In this document: in pieces, positions 46,068 through 54,755 of the stretch | Layout of the letters: each line of letters opens with the position of its first letter | Position numbering within the stretch: the first letter of the stretch is position 1 | Assembly (NCBI GenBank): GCA_937948705.1 | Contig: CALECF010000049.1 | Span: 1-64,000 of the forward strand | DNA from: an uncultured Anaerosolibacter sp. | GTDB lineage: Bacteria > Bacillota_A > Clostridia > Peptostreptococcales > Thermotaleaceae | Direction: 5' to 3' | Length of the DNA stretch: 64,000 nucleotides | Notes under the pieces: generated by a model | What the model saw: only the letters and a program-made list of their open reading frames with translations | Told to the model about the DNA's origin: nothing | Database searches by the model: none | Made by a program: the position numbers and the translations under genes

Positions 46068-46734
46068 AATAGCCACCATCGACTGTATCCACACCCTTTA
46101 CTACTGCCACAGATGCACTTACCCCTAGACGGCTAGCACCCGCTTCAATCATCGATATTGCTGTTTCATAGCTGCGTATACCTCCCGAAGCTTTTACCCC
46201 TAAGCGATCACCTACTACACTTTTCATAAGCTTTACATCTTCTATAGTCGCTCCACCAGTTGAAAACCCTGTTGAGGTTTTTACGAAGTGGGCGCCTGCT
46301 TCCATAGACAATTCACAAGCCTTAATCTTTTCTTCTTCTGTTAACAAAGAAGTCTCAATGATTACCTTCAAAAGAATATTTTCTTGCAAAGCATCAACTA
46401 CACCTTTGATGTCTTCTCTAACATAATCATATTCCTTATCCTTGAGAGCACCGATATTGATTACCATATCTATTTCATCTGCACCGCTTTCAATGGCTAT
46501 TCTTGTTTCGTATGCCTTAGCCCTCATATCCATGGCTCCTAGAGGAAACCCCACTACAGCCGTTATTTTAACATCACTCCCATGTAATTGTTCCTTTACG
46601 AAAGGTACGTAGGACGAATTTACACAAACAGAGTAAAAATCATACTCTTTTGCTTCCTCTGTGACACGAACCACATCTATTTTTTGTGTCTCAGGTTTCA
46701 AGATGGTGTGATCAATGTATTTGGCAATATTCAT
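46066..46734 (-). CDS. deoC: Deoxyribose-phosphate aldolase
   Basis: DeoC splits 2-deoxyribose 5-phosphate into acetaldehyde and glyceraldehyde 3-phosphate. The 222 residues show DHTILKPET, the Schiff-base Lys in FVKTSTGFS, and [10 protein letters not shown]. It follows pduL by 20 bp. DeoC makes acetaldehyde and PduL acts on acyl-CoA, so the pair suggests conversion of the C2 fragment to acetyl phosphate if an aldehyde dehydrogenase is supplied from elsewhere. Confidence 0.97.
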   Translation of the reverse strand: MNIAKYIDHTILKPETQKIDVVRVTEEAKEYDFYSVCVNSSYVPFVKEQLHGSDVKITAVVGFPLGAMDMRAKAYETRIAIESGADEIDMVINIGALKDKEYDYVREDIKGVVDALQENILLKVIIETSLLTEEEKIKACELSMEAGAHFVKTSTGFSTGGATIEDVKLMKSVVGDRLGVKASGGIRSYETAISMIEAGASRLGVSASVAVVKGVDTVDGGY

Positions 46735-46754
46735 TGAAATAGCCCCCTCGTTTA

Positions 46755-47327
46755 TTATAAAATTTCAATAACTGCTCCATTCTTTAATCCAGCAGCATTT
46801 CCTTCATCTATGTCCACGTGCATTTCAAGGGCATAAGTCTCATGAACTCTCACAAGTACACTGTCGAAAATCAAACCCCTTCTACCGTCCACTCTTACAC
46901 AAACAACTTGTTTGTCTATTAGCCCCATTCTAGCAGCATCTGAAGTATGCATATGAATATGTCTAGCAGCAGCGATTATTCCCTTGTCTATTGTTACTTC
47001 ACCCTTAGGTCCTCTAATAAGAGCACCTGGACTGCCTTCAAGATCACCAGAATCTCTTACAGGCGGTGTTACCCCTAGAACAAAACCATCTGTTAAAGAG
47101 ATTTCAATTTGTGTTTCATCTCTAGCTGGTCCTAAAACTCTTACCCCTGTCAGCGTGCCCTTTGGTCCAACGATATCAACTTTCTCATTGGCTGCATATT
47201 GTCCTGGTTGAGATAAATCTTTCATCTTAGTCAATTCATAGCCTTCACCAAAAAGAATATTGATGTGCTCCTCGCTCAGATGAAGATGTCGGTTAGATAG
47301 TCCTACTGGTACTTGCATGATGTTCAT
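46755..47327 (-). CDS. pduL: Phosphate acyltransferase PduL
   Basis: PduL interconverts acyl-CoA and acyl phosphate (acetyl or propanoyl) and is unrelated to classical Pta. The 190 residues comprise two beta-barrel repeats with zinc-binding His clusters SNRHLHLS (near 11-18) and [10 protein letters not shown] (near 120-129). There is no obvious N-terminal encapsulation peptide, and no microcompartment shell gene is nearby, so it is probably the cytosolic form. The ATG follows AGGAGGAG. Confidence 0.93.
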   Translation of the reverse strand: MNIMQVPVGLSNRHLHLSEEHINILFGEGYELTKMKDLSQPGQYAANEKVDIVGPKGTLTGVRVLGPARDETQIEISLTDGFVLGVTPPVRDSGDLEGSPGALIRGPKGEVTIDKGIIAAARHIHMHTSDAARMGLIDKQVVCVRVDGRRGLIFDSVLVRVHETYALEMHVDIDEGNAAGLKNGAVIEIL

Positions 47328-47464
47328 GAAAACTCCTCCTACTCTTATATATCATTGAAATTAAAGATATTGTATACATAATACGCATTTATTATATCTC
47401 TATCATCCTCAAAAATCAAATGAATAGATTAAAATATTAACAAAGTATTTTAATTTGCTTTTGC

Positions 47465-47502
47465 CCAAACAAATAGCAAGAGCTCTCCCCCTTGCTATTT
47501 TG
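47465..47502 (-). terminator. Terminator after the MTH1187-type gene
   Basis: AAATAGCAAG/CTTGCTATTT arms with a purine-rich loop overlap the stop codon at 47495, followed by TTGTTTGGG on the minus strand. Confidence 0.6.
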
Positions 47503-47809
47503 TCAATTTCCCTTGCACTGCATTCACTTTTCCTTCCATTGAGGCTGCTTTATCTCTACGATCATCGATTTTTATTGTAGTTGCTACCCTTAAAGCACCT
47601 TCTTGGAACGGTACTTCATGCATCTTTCTTATGATTTGGAGTATAACATCTAATTCACCTTCAATAATTGTACCCATAGGTGTCAATTGATATTGAATAT
47701 CCTTTTCTTCTTGTAGTACTTTATGACAAGCAGCCACATAATGACTAATGCTGGTTGTAGCGGTCCCTATGGGGACAATCACGAGTTCAACAATTGCCAC
47801 TTTTTTCAC
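47495..47809 (-). CDS. MTH1187-family thiamine-binding protein (YqgV-like)
   Basis: A 104-residue single ferredoxin-like domain (IVPIGTATTSISHYVA, QYQLTPMGTIIEGELD), typical of the UPF0045/MTH1187 family, some members of which bind thiamine. No membrane segment. It starts 3 bp after the flavoprotein gene, so the two form an operon; a functional link is not evident. Confidence 0.88.
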   Translation of the reverse strand: MKKVAIVELVIVPIGTATTSISHYVAACHKVLQEEKDIQYQLTPMGTIIEGELDVILQIIRKMHEVPFQEGALRVATTIKIDDRRDKAASMEGKVNAVQGKLTK

Positions 47810-47812
47810 CTC

Positions 47813-48385
47813 CTAAGACTTAGTTAATTCCTTTCCAATACGATATGCTCTATCAAGGATATCACTCCGGTTACCTGTAAATTGTTCGTCAGTATTATCT
47901 ACTAGTAAGTTATAGGTGTACGCCGTATTGATCGCTTTAAAAAATAAATCCATCACCAAGGTAGCTCCAATAAAGCCTTCATCTGATTGCTTTGCGCCCC
48001 CCGTACAAACAAAGACACCTTTTCGCATTCTACCTTTATCAATCGTTGGCTGATTGAATACATATTTACTGGACCAAAAAGCTTGACAGCGATCAATCAT
48101 CATCTTTGTGATTCCAGTGACAGAATTAAAATACAAAGGGGATCCTATCACAATAATATCAGATTGATTAAATTTTTCGTAAATCTCTGCCATATCATCT
48201 TTTATAAAGCATACTCCTGTTTTACCACATGCATTACAAGATACACATGGATTTATAGTCAATTTACTTAGCAATATTTTCTCAATTTCAATCGATTCAG
48301 TAGATAGTCCACTTATTATCTTCTCAATCAAAATATCTGTATTCATTTTACTTCTAGGACTCCCTAGTATAATCAATGCTTTCAT
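47813..48385 (-). CDS. Flavodoxin-fold iron-sulfur/FMN reductase family protein
   Basis: A 190-residue flavodoxin-like protein with the N-terminal FMN loop GSPRSKMNTD, the Cys-rich motif CVSCNACGKTGVC (near 47-59), and the flavin-site GSPLYFNSVTG. The Cys pattern is that of iron-sulfur flavoproteins in anaerobes, which pass electrons to ferredoxin or oxygen species. The substrate is unknown. It heads a two-gene unit with the YqgV-like gene. Confidence 0.87.
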   Translation of the reverse strand: MKALIILGSPRSKMNTDILIEKIISGLSTESIEIEKILLSKLTINPCVSCNACGKTGVCFIKDDMAEIYEKFNQSDIIVIGSPLYFNSVTGITKMMIDRCQAFWSSKYVFNQPTIDKGRMRKGVFVCTGGAKQSDEGFIGATLVMDLFFKAINTAYTYNLLVDNTDEQFTGNRSDILDRAYRIGKELTKS

Positions 48386-48479
48386 TGAATTAGCCTCCCT
48401 AGATCAAACTATTGTTTTTCTTATTTTATCTTACTATAACGAAATCTCATTTCCAAGGCCAAGTCCATGGTCCTTCTAA

Positions 48480-48509
48480 AAAAAGAAAAAAAGAGCACCA
48501 AGTGCTCTT
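48480..48509 (-). terminator. Terminator after the rubredoxin-like gene
   Basis: AAGAGCAC/GTGCTCTT with a 3-nt loop (48491-48509), then TTTTTCTTTTTTT on the minus strand. It overlaps the end of the gene. Confidence 0.9.
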
Positions 48510-48855
48510 ATTCTGCTCCCCATTTTCCTTTTTTCATATGAATCTCCAGCTCAGCAACGATCATTTTTCTTAAAAAAATCGCTTGCTCCTTTGCCTTATT
48601 GAATATAGCCACACATCCCGGATCTAGATCATCTTCAATACCTGCATCTGCGATATCTTCAACCTCTTGTAGCACATTATAAAGTTCCATATGTAATCCA
48701 TTGCTAAATTCAGACCGTACAACCTTTGTTATGTCTTCCTCTTTTAATTCAACAAACTTTTCTTTTGGTGCTCCACATTTCGGACACTTTTCAGGCGCCT
48801 CATCTCCTGTATGAATATAATTACAGACTTCGCACTTAAATAATTTCATCTCCAT
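48508..48855 (-). CDS. Rubredoxin-like domain protein with helical extension
   Basis: The N-terminal 40 residues form a rubredoxin-type iron site, CxxC near 9-12 and CPKC near 27-30. The remaining 75 residues are a predicted helical domain ([39 protein letters not shown]) with spaced Glu and His resembling, loosely, half of a rubrerythrin-like iron site. Probably an electron-transfer or oxidative-stress protein. The start is uncertain among three nearby ATGs; the second lies 5 nt from AGGAGAGG. Confidence 0.78.
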   Translation of the reverse strand: MEMKLFKCEVCNYIHTGDEAPEKCPKCGAPKEKFVELKEEDITKVVRSEFSNGLHMELYNVLQEVEDIADAGIEDDLDPGCVAIFNKAKEQAIFLRKMIVAELEIHMKKGKWGAE

Positions 48856-48946
48856 CATCCTCTCCTAACAATTTCATCATTACATATATATACTTATCCC
48901 TTCTCATTATACCTCAAACATCTTTAATAAAAAAATTTGCATGTTA

Positions 48947-49207
48947 TTACCGAATAGCATCAATTCTATTTACAATTTCCTCTTCACTCATTTCATCGGC
49001 ATTTAACATAACCACATACTGATTATTCGATGGTATCCTTTCGCTTGTCATGCTAGGAGGCTGAGAATAGCCTACACTTTCTGAATATATAAGGGCATCA
49101 ATAGGCTCCTCAACACAATTATAATCGGTTACAAAATAACCTTTACTCCTTAATTTACTCGCAATACCATCCAATCCACTCTGAACAGCCACAACTTTAC
49201 CGTACAT
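48947..49207 (-). CDS. UPF0180/YkuS-family protein
   Basis: An 86-residue protein beginning MYGKVVAVQSGLDGIASKLRSKGY and containing YNCVEEPIDALIYS, typical of the YkuS (UPF0180) family of unknown function found in spore-formers. The ATG at 49207 has AGGAGG 7 nt before it; the frame extending to 49231 starts within the ribosome site and is rejected. Transcribed alone. Confidence 0.82.
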   Translation of the reverse strand: MYGKVVAVQSGLDGIASKLRSKGYFVTDYNCVEEPIDALIYSESVGYSQPPSMTSERIPSNNQYVVMLNADEMSEEEIVNRIDAIR

Positions 49208-49304
49208 ACCATAACCTCCTGAATTTCTCATTTTTCTATAGTTTTCTCATTTTTTCAATAGATATTCAGTAAGTATAGTATACGGTTCTTTCTTTTAACG
49301 TAAA

Positions 49305-49352
49305 AAAGAATCTCCATTTAACACTAAACCTATATCGGGAGATCCTTTTATC
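49305..49352 (-). terminator. Terminator after the 57-codon gene
   Basis: AAAGGATCTCC and GGAGATTCTTT arms around a 22-nt loop, followed by TTTTTACG on the minus strand. Confidence 0.6.
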
Positions 49353-49383
49353 TTCATGTTTTAAATCCAATATGTAATTCAAC

Positions 49384-49557
49384 TTAACCCATTGCTCGCT
49401 CCAGCTTATCAAGATGCTGCAAAGGAAACATTCTTAATAATTCTTTAAATTGCTCAACAGTAAGACCTTGAGATGTTGTATAGATTTCAATTTTTTCATC
49501 CACATCAGCATTTCTAAATTTTTCTTTAATCTGATCAAAGTTTACTATACCTTCCAT
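49384..49557 (-). CDS. 57-residue helical protein of unknown function
   Basis: This small gene was found by reading the minus strand. It starts ATG GAA GGT ATA GTA with AAGGAGGG 5 nt upstream, runs 57 codons and ends in TAA. The protein is acidic and helix-rich (FDQIKEKFRNADVDEKIEIY, VEQFKELLRMFPLQHLDKLE) with no Cys or signal. The near-perfect ribosome site, codon use like its neighbours and the terminator downstream support a real gene. I do not recognise the family. Confidence 0.72.
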   Translation of the reverse strand: MEGIVNFDQIKEKFRNADVDEKIEIYTTSQGLTVEQFKELLRMFPLQHLDKLERAMG

Positions 49558-49667
49558 CGTATCCCTCCTTTGTTTAGATAACTATTAGACAGTAATAGTA
49601 TAGGAGTTCTAATGAATTTTTATTCCAGCTTAACTATTTTCATTGGAAGACGTATCAACTTTAATCT

Positions 49668-50207
49668 TTATTTTTCATATACCTCTCTCTTTAAGACAGC
49701 TATATAGGGTAAATTTCTATATTGTTCGGCGTAATCGATGCCATACCCTACTATAAATTCATCGGGAATATCAAATCCTTTATAATCCACAGGAATGTCC
49801 ACCTTACGCCTTTCAGGCTTATCCAACAATGTACATATCTTTAGACTATTTGGTTTTCTAGATAATAGGTTATCACATAAGTAATGCAGTGTTAGTCCCG
49901 TGTCAATAATATCTTCGATTACTAGCACATCTTTCCCTTCAATGCTGTAGTCTAAATCCTTTATGATCTTTACGACACCTGAGCTCTGGGTAGACAATCC
50001 GTAGCTGGATACAGCCATAAAATCAATCTTCACTGAGGTTGTTATCTTTCGCATTAAATCACTCATAAATACATTAGCACCTTTTAAAACTCCAATCATT
50101 AACAAGTCTTTCCCTCGATACTCTTTTGTAATCCGGCATCCAAGTTCAGTTATTTTCTCATCCAATTGGGCTGCGGTAAACAAAACTTCCTTAATATCTT
50201 TTTCCAC
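49668..50207 (-). CDS. hpt: Hypoxanthine phosphoribosyltransferase
   Basis: Hpt salvages hypoxanthine or guanine to nucleotides using PRPP. The PRPP loop [14 protein letters not shown] (near 95-108), the [17 protein letters not shown] motif and the C-terminal [17 protein letters not shown] are conserved. Two GTG starts are possible; the one at 50207 has GAGGTG 6 nt upstream (179 residues), the other at 50216 lies inside the ribosome site. Confidence 0.96.
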   Translation of the reverse strand: MEKDIKEVLFTAAQLDEKITELGCRITKEYRGKDLLMIGVLKGANVFMSDLMRKITTSVKIDFMAVSSYGLSTQSSGVVKIIKDLDYSIEGKDVLVIEDIIDTGLTLHYLCDNLLSRKPNSLKICTLLDKPERRKVDIPVDYKGFDIPDEFIVGYGIDYAEQYRNLPYIAVLKREVYEK

Positions 50208-50300
50208 AGACTTCACCTCACTAATATTACTATGGTCATTATAGCATACTTTTATAATAAATGTATATTTTTATGTTATTTTAATATATTGTTCGTGTTT

Positions 50301-50335
50301 TTGCAAGAGAAAAGCCATCTATTGAGATGGCTTTT
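50301..50335 (-). terminator. Terminator after the adenosyltransferase gene
   Basis: AAAAGCCATCT/AGATGGCTTTT (50310-50335, 4-nt loop) followed by CTCTTGC on the minus strand; it overlaps the gene end. Confidence 0.75.
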
Positions 50336-50858
50336 GGAAATCTACATACTTCAATTCAGACTCTAAATACCTGGCTAAGGCATAGATTACATCCGATAAA
50401 CGATTGACATATTTCATTAAAATTTCACTTACCTCTTCATTGCTACTCAGTGTCAGGATCCTTCGCTCTGCTCTTCTACATACCGTTCGTGCCACATGTA
50501 AAGCTGCGCTTCCTTTGTTACTGCCAGGTATAATGAATTTATCTATTTTATCTATTTTCTCCAAATATTGATCTATAATTTTTTCCATGCTTTGCACATG
50601 TCCTTCATGAATTTTCTCAGGAAATTTCTCGCGATCCCTGGTAGCTAGTTCCCCAGCCACGTCAAAAAGCTCTCTCTGTATATTATATAGAATATCCACA
50701 ATATCCCTATCCTCAATAAAATTTCTTGCAAATCCTAAGTTAGAGTTCAATTCGTCAATGGTACCATAGCTTTCCACCCTAAGACTATCCTTTTCTACCC
50801 TTGCGCTATCATATAAACTAGTTTGTCCTTTGTCCCCTGTTTTAGTATATATTTTCAT
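50319..50858 (-). CDS. Cob(I)alamin adenosyltransferase, PduO type
   Basis: This enzyme adenosylates cob(I)alamin to coenzyme B12. The 179 residues have the PduO-type ATP loop MKIYTKTGDKGQTSLYD, VESYGTIDELNSNLG, and the C-terminal AALHVARTVCRRAERR motif with RLSDVIYALARY. The ATG at 50858 has AGGAGG upstream; the longer frame is non-conserved. No cobalamin riboswitch is apparent in front of it. Confidence 0.95.
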   Translation of the reverse strand: MKIYTKTGDKGQTSLYDSARVEKDSLRVESYGTIDELNSNLGFARNFIEDRDIVDILYNIQRELFDVAGELATRDREKFPEKIHEGHVQSMEKIIDQYLEKIDKIDKFIIPGSNKGSAALHVARTVCRRAERRILTLSSNEEVSEILMKYVNRLSDVIYALARYLESELKYVDFQKPSQ

Positions 50859-50941
50859 GCAGGCATTACCTCCTATGATTTCTTTCATAAATATAATACC
50901 CAAATCCACTTCACATACACATCAAACCCTTATAAAAAAGA

Positions 50942-50967
50942 AGAACGTCCCTCAAAGGGACGTTCTA
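50942..50967 (-). terminator. Terminator after the DUF1232 gene
   Basis: AGAACGTCCC/GGGACGTTCT with loop TTTGA, followed by TCTTTTTT on the minus strand. Confidence 0.9.
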
Positions 50968-51300
50968 TTCATCATCTATTTTATAATCCACATTATCAAT
51001 AATCTTTCCTTTATCAAACTCGTTGGATATTTCAGAAGGAAGATATTTTTCAAGTTCATCAGAAATCCGGCCCATAATATACGTGATCACCACTGCGTCA
51101 TCAATAAATCCAAGTCCCAATACTGGATCTGGCACAATATCAATAGGACTTACCACATAAATAATACCTAAAACAACCATAGCCTTTTTCCAAAATAGTG
51201 TTTGAGGATCCTTTAGGTACCTAGGCAAAAGGCCGATTTTCTTTATTAATGTCCATGAAGCCCTTAACCATGTCTGATTCTTACTGCGACTTCTTTTCAT
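50965..51300 (-). CDS. YkvA-family DUF1232 protein
   Basis: A 111-residue basic protein with the DUF1232 motif around YVVSPIDIVPDPVLGLGFIDDAVV, preceded by a basic N-terminus (KRSRSKNQTWLRASW) and one hydrophobic stretch. The family is membrane-associated and uncharacterised. Transcribed alone between the adenosyltransferase and liv genes. Confidence 0.88.
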   Translation of the reverse strand: MKRSRSKNQTWLRASWTLIKKIGLLPRYLKDPQTLFWKKAMVVLGIIYVVSPIDIVPDPVLGLGFIDDAVVITYIMGRISDELEKYLPSEISNEFDKGKIIDNVDYKIDDE

Positions 51301-51417
51301 CTATTCGCCTCCCCTCTAACACTAGTTTAGCTTAGGATATGTTGTTTTTCAACAAATTATTTAAATAGGGGATATACCACCGGATTATCTTATATGATCG
51401 TCTTAAAGTAAGTAAAC

Positions 51418-52146
51418 CTAAAAACTAGGTGCAGGATGTTTTTGGTTTTTACCGAGATATGCCTCCTGTATAGAAGGGTCCTTAATTAGTTCCTTTCCTG
51501 CTCCACTCTTTACAATCCTCCCTTGTTCCAATACATAGGCCTTATCTGCAATAGAAAGGGCTTTGTATGCATTTTGTTCAACCAACAATATGGTTTTATT
51601 TAGATCCTTAATTTCTTTAATAATTTCAAATATCGTTTTGATCAGCATGGGAGCAAGACCCAAGGAAGGTTCGTCTAACAATATCAATTCAGGATTACTC
51701 ATCAACCCCCTACCCATTGCAAGCATCTGCTGTTCTCCCCCACTAAGGGTTCCTGCCACCTGATCCATTCGTTCTGCCATTCTAGGAAAGAGCTCATAAA
51801 CCTTTTTAAAATCTCTTTCAATCCCCTCTTTATCTTTTCTAAGGTAGGCACCCATGATTAAATTATCTCTCACGGTTAGGTTTGCGAAAATTAGTCTCCC
51901 TTCTGGAACTTGAGATATTCCAGTTTCTACGATCTTATGGGGTATCTGGGATATGCCACGTCCTTTAAACAATATCTGTCCTTCTTTAGGCTTAATCATA
52001 CCAGAGATAGCATTTAGTAAGGTTGATTTTCCCGCTCCATTGGCTCCAATGATGGATACGATTTGACCTTGCTCTACCTCTACATCTACCCCTCTCAAAG
52101 CATGGATACCGCCATAATATACATGCAAGTTTTCTACCTTTAGCAA
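51418..52146 (-). CDS. livF: Branched-chain amino-acid ABC transporter ATPase LivF
   Basis: One of the two ATPases of the Leu/Ile/Val importer. The 242 residues carry Walker A GANGAGKST, the signature LSGGEQQMLAMGRGL, Walker B LILLDEPSLGLAP and the family-specific QVPEGRLIFANLTV. It overlaps livG by 7 bp and is last in the five-gene operon. The 51301-51417 stretch downstream has no strong terminator. Confidence 0.97.
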   Translation of the reverse strand: MLKVENLHVYYGGIHALRGVDVEVEQGQIVSIIGANGAGKSTLLNAISGMIKPKEGQILFKGRGISQIPHKIVETGISQVPEGRLIFANLTVRDNLIMGAYLRKDKEGIERDFKKVYELFPRMAERMDQVAGTLSGGEQQMLAMGRGLMSNPELILLDEPSLGLAPMLIKTIFEIIKEIKDLNKTILLVEQNAYKALSIADKAYVLEQGRIVKSGAGKELIKDPSIQEAYLGKNQKHPAPSF

Positions 52147-52913
52147 TGCTCTTCCTCCTCCCCTAGATAAGCCTCTCTCACTTTCGGATTTTCTTGAATT
52201 TCTTGAGCAGTGCCTTCCGCCAGTTTTTGACCGAAATTTAGAACCATGATTCTATCACAAACACCCATAATAAGATCCATATGATGCTCAATCACAACAA
52301 CGGATAAATGAAAGTTATCCCTAATTTCTTTAATCAGCGACATTAGTTTCATCGTTTCATCAGGGTTCATTCCAGCAGCAGGCTCATCCAACAGAAGCAG
52401 TCTAGGATTAAGAGCCAACGCTCGGGCGATTTCAAGTCTACGCTGCATGCCGTAGGGTAGGTTGGAAGCCATGATATCTTTCTGATTACTCAACCCTAAA
52501 ATTCCCATAAGTTCCTTAGCTTTCTCCTGTAGATTCTTTTCTTGCTTCCTATACTTAGAGTTTCTTAACATGGTGTCCAAAATACCATATGTCCCATTTT
52601 CATGACATGCAGTCAGAATATTTTCATAGGTGGTTAACTTCTTAAAAAGCCTAATATTTTGAAAGGTTCTGGTAATCCCACATCTTGCAATTTCATAAGG
52701 TTGAAGATTATCAACGGACTTACTCTCGAAATTAATTTCTCCTTCGGATATTTTATAAATTCCTGTAATCAAATTAAAAATAGTTGTTTTTCCTGCTCCA
52801 TTAGGGCCTATAAGACCAAATATACTGTTTTTTTCTACTTCAAAACTTACATTCCCTACTGCAGTTAATCCCCCAAACGTTTTCGTCACATTCTTACATT
52901 CTAATATACTCAT
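52140..52913 (-). CDS. livG: Branched-chain amino-acid ABC transporter ATPase LivG
   Basis: The second ATPase. The 257 residues carry Walker A GPNGAGKTT, the ITRTFQNIRLF motif typical of LivG, signature NLPYGMQRRLEIARAL and Walker B LLLLDEPAAGMNPDE. It overlaps livM by 4 bp and livF by 7 bp, indicating coupled translation. Confidence 0.97.
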   Translation of the reverse strand: MSILECKNVTKTFGGLTAVGNVSFEVEKNSIFGLIGPNGAGKTTIFNLITGIYKISEGEINFESKSVDNLQPYEIARCGITRTFQNIRLFKKLTTYENILTACHENGTYGILDTMLRNSKYRKQEKNLQEKAKELMGILGLSNQKDIMASNLPYGMQRRLEIARALALNPRLLLLDEPAAGMNPDETMKLMSLIKEIRDNFHLSVVVIEHHMDLIMGVCDRIMVLNFGQKLAEGTAQEIQENPKVREAYLGEEEEHC

Positions 52914-53806
52914 TTCCGATTCCCTCCTAACGCCTTGATATGTTTGACTTTATTCATGAATCGGAAGAGAAAGCTTTTAATATTGGAAGGCGTAAGTTCA
53001 TATCCTCCCATGAGCCCTTGGGGCCTTGATATCATGATAAAAATCACAGCTGCGCCATAGACTACCAACCTCCATCTATCGAAGCTTCTCAGGGCTTCAG
53101 GCAGGGCAGTAAGGATGATTGCACCTAAAACACTCCCTGAAATGCTTCCCAGTCCTCCAAAGATAACGATGATTGTCAATTCCGTGGATTTAATGATTTG
53201 AAACATTTTGGGTTGTAAAAACCCTAAATAATGTCCATATAATCCCCCAGCTACCCCTGCATAAATTGCGCTTATTACCAAAGACTTCATTTTATATCGA
53301 AAAACATCAATTCCAATAATTTGAGATGCCAATTCTTCTTCTCTAATGGCAATCATATTCCTCCCATGCCGTGAACGGATGAGAAATACTAAAAATACAA
53401 TTCCGATTATATCTATGAACACGACGTTCACCAAGCTTGTATGTAGTGGAATACCTGGCCATCCTCTAGCACCCCCAAAATACTGAACATTATCTAAAAT
53501 AAGACGAATAGCTTCTCCCAGACCTAAGGTAGCAATACAGAAGTAGTCTCCCTTCAAATTTAAGGTTAGTTTCCCTATGACAAAGCTTGCGAGACCTGCA
53601 GCTAAACCACCGATTCCTAATGCTAACAAAAATGGCACATGAAAATAAATCGTCATGATCGCAGTTGCGTAGGCGCCTATGGCCATAAAACCGGCATGAC
53701 CGAATGAAAATAGTCCTGTAAATCCCGTCAACAACGAAAGTCCCAAAACCGCTAAAAGATTTATACCCGATAGTATAAGGATTCCTTTGATATAAAACCA
53801 GTTCAT
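52910..53806 (-). CDS. livM: Branched-chain amino-acid permease LivM
   Basis: Inner-membrane permease subunit of 298 residues with about eight to ten helices. Family motifs are LLTGFTGLFSFGHAGFMAIGAY, ATLGLGEAIRLILDN and VIFGGLGSISGSVLGA. It follows livH by 12 bp and forms the channel with it. Confidence 0.96.
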   Translation of the reverse strand: MNWFYIKGILILSGINLLAVLGLSLLTGFTGLFSFGHAGFMAIGAYATAIMTIYFHVPFLLALGIGGLAAGLASFVIGKLTLNLKGDYFCIATLGLGEAIRLILDNVQYFGGARGWPGIPLHTSLVNVVFIDIIGIVFLVFLIRSRHGRNMIAIREEELASQIIGIDVFRYKMKSLVISAIYAGVAGGLYGHYLGFLQPKMFQIIKSTELTIIVIFGGLGSISGSVLGAIILTALPEALRSFDRWRLVVYGAAVIFIMISRPQGLMGGYELTPSNIKSFLFRFMNKVKHIKALGGNRK

Positions 53807-53818
53807 TATATTCCCCCC

Positions 53819-54706
53819 TTACGCCTTGTCCTCTGTGGTTTTTCCCATTAACCCTTTAGGTCGAACCACTAGAATAAATATTAATAATGCAAAAGCAATC
53901 AAATCTCTATACTGTGATGAAATATAGCCAGATGTAAGGGTTTCAATAATACCTAATAAAATGGATCCAATCACTGCTCCTGGCAAACTCCCCAGGCCTC
54001 CAAACACTGCAGCGATGAATGATTTCATTGTGATAAAACCTATTTGGGGATACACTGTGTATTTCATTCCAAACAATACACCTGCGATTCCACCAAGAAA
54101 TCCACCGAGACCAAATACGATCATCATAATCTGATCGGTGTTGACACCCATTAGAGCGCTTGCCCTTACACTATAGGCTGTTGCTCGAATTGCTGTCCCT
54201 ATCTTGGTTCGTTCGATAATGTATATAAGGGCTCCCAAACTAATGGTTGAAATGATACACATGATTAGATCCAATCTACCTAATGATAAAGTTCCTAAAG
54301 CGATTGGTTGTGACGAAAAAACTTTCGGATATGTCTTAAATGTAGGCCCAATTGTTGCGACTACAATGTTTTCAAGGAAAATTGATGCTCCCATGGCAGA
54401 AATAATAAAATATAAAAAAGGTGCATTTCTCTTTCTTAGAGGGCTGTAGGCTACTCGCTCAACTACTAATGCCAGTAGGCCTGTACCTATACCAGCTAAT
54501 CCAAAGGCCACTAAGAACGGCAGTTTTAGTGCTGTGAATAGAAAGAAACCCATATAGGCACCCATCATAATGACACCGCCATGGGCGAAATTGCTAAAAT
54601 TCATAATACTATATACCAGAGAATACCCTACGGCCATTAAAGCGTAAACACTACCAATAGATAAACCATTAATAATTTGCTGCATAAAAGCAGACATCCA
54701 CTTCAC
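53819..54706 (-). CDS. livH: Branched-chain amino-acid permease LivH
   Basis: Permease subunit of 295 residues. The N-terminal GLSIGSVYALMAVGYSLVY and NFAHGGVIMMGAY and the late AAVFGGLGSLPGAVIGSILLG are typical. It follows livK by 49 bp that contain a short G+C hairpin, which may favour higher livK expression. Confidence 0.96.
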   Translation of the reverse strand: MKWMSAFMQQIINGLSIGSVYALMAVGYSLVYSIMNFSNFAHGGVIMMGAYMGFFLFTALKLPFLVAFGLAGIGTGLLALVVERVAYSPLRKRNAPFLYFIISAMGASIFLENIVVATIGPTFKTYPKVFSSQPIALGTLSLGRLDLIMCIISTISLGALIYIIERTKIGTAIRATAYSVRASALMGVNTDQIMMIVFGLGGFLGGIAGVLFGMKYTVYPQIGFITMKSFIAAVFGGLGSLPGAVIGSILLGIIETLTSGYISSQYRDLIAFALLIFILVVRPKGLMGKTTEDKA

Positions 54707-54729
54707 CCCTTATTCCATCATTATTGAAT

Positions 54730-54753
54730 AAAAGAGAGGGGTTATACCCTCCC
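54730..54753 (-). terminator. Hairpin between livK and livH
   Basis: AGGGAGGG and CCCTCTCT arms (with imperfect pairing) around TATAAC, followed by TTTATTC on the minus strand. It probably acts as a partial terminator that sets the ratio of binding protein to permease. Confidence 0.55.
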
Positions 54754-54755
54754 TG

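Noticed and set aside
46066..50858. Propanediol or ethanolamine microcompartment locus (pduL plus PduO-type gene)
   Set aside because: No shell proteins, diol dehydratase or aldehyde dehydrogenase genes are present, and the two genes are 3 kb apart in separate units.
50859..50941. Cobalamin riboswitch before the adenosyltransferase gene
   Set aside because: The upstream region is too short and lacks a B12-box-like sequence.
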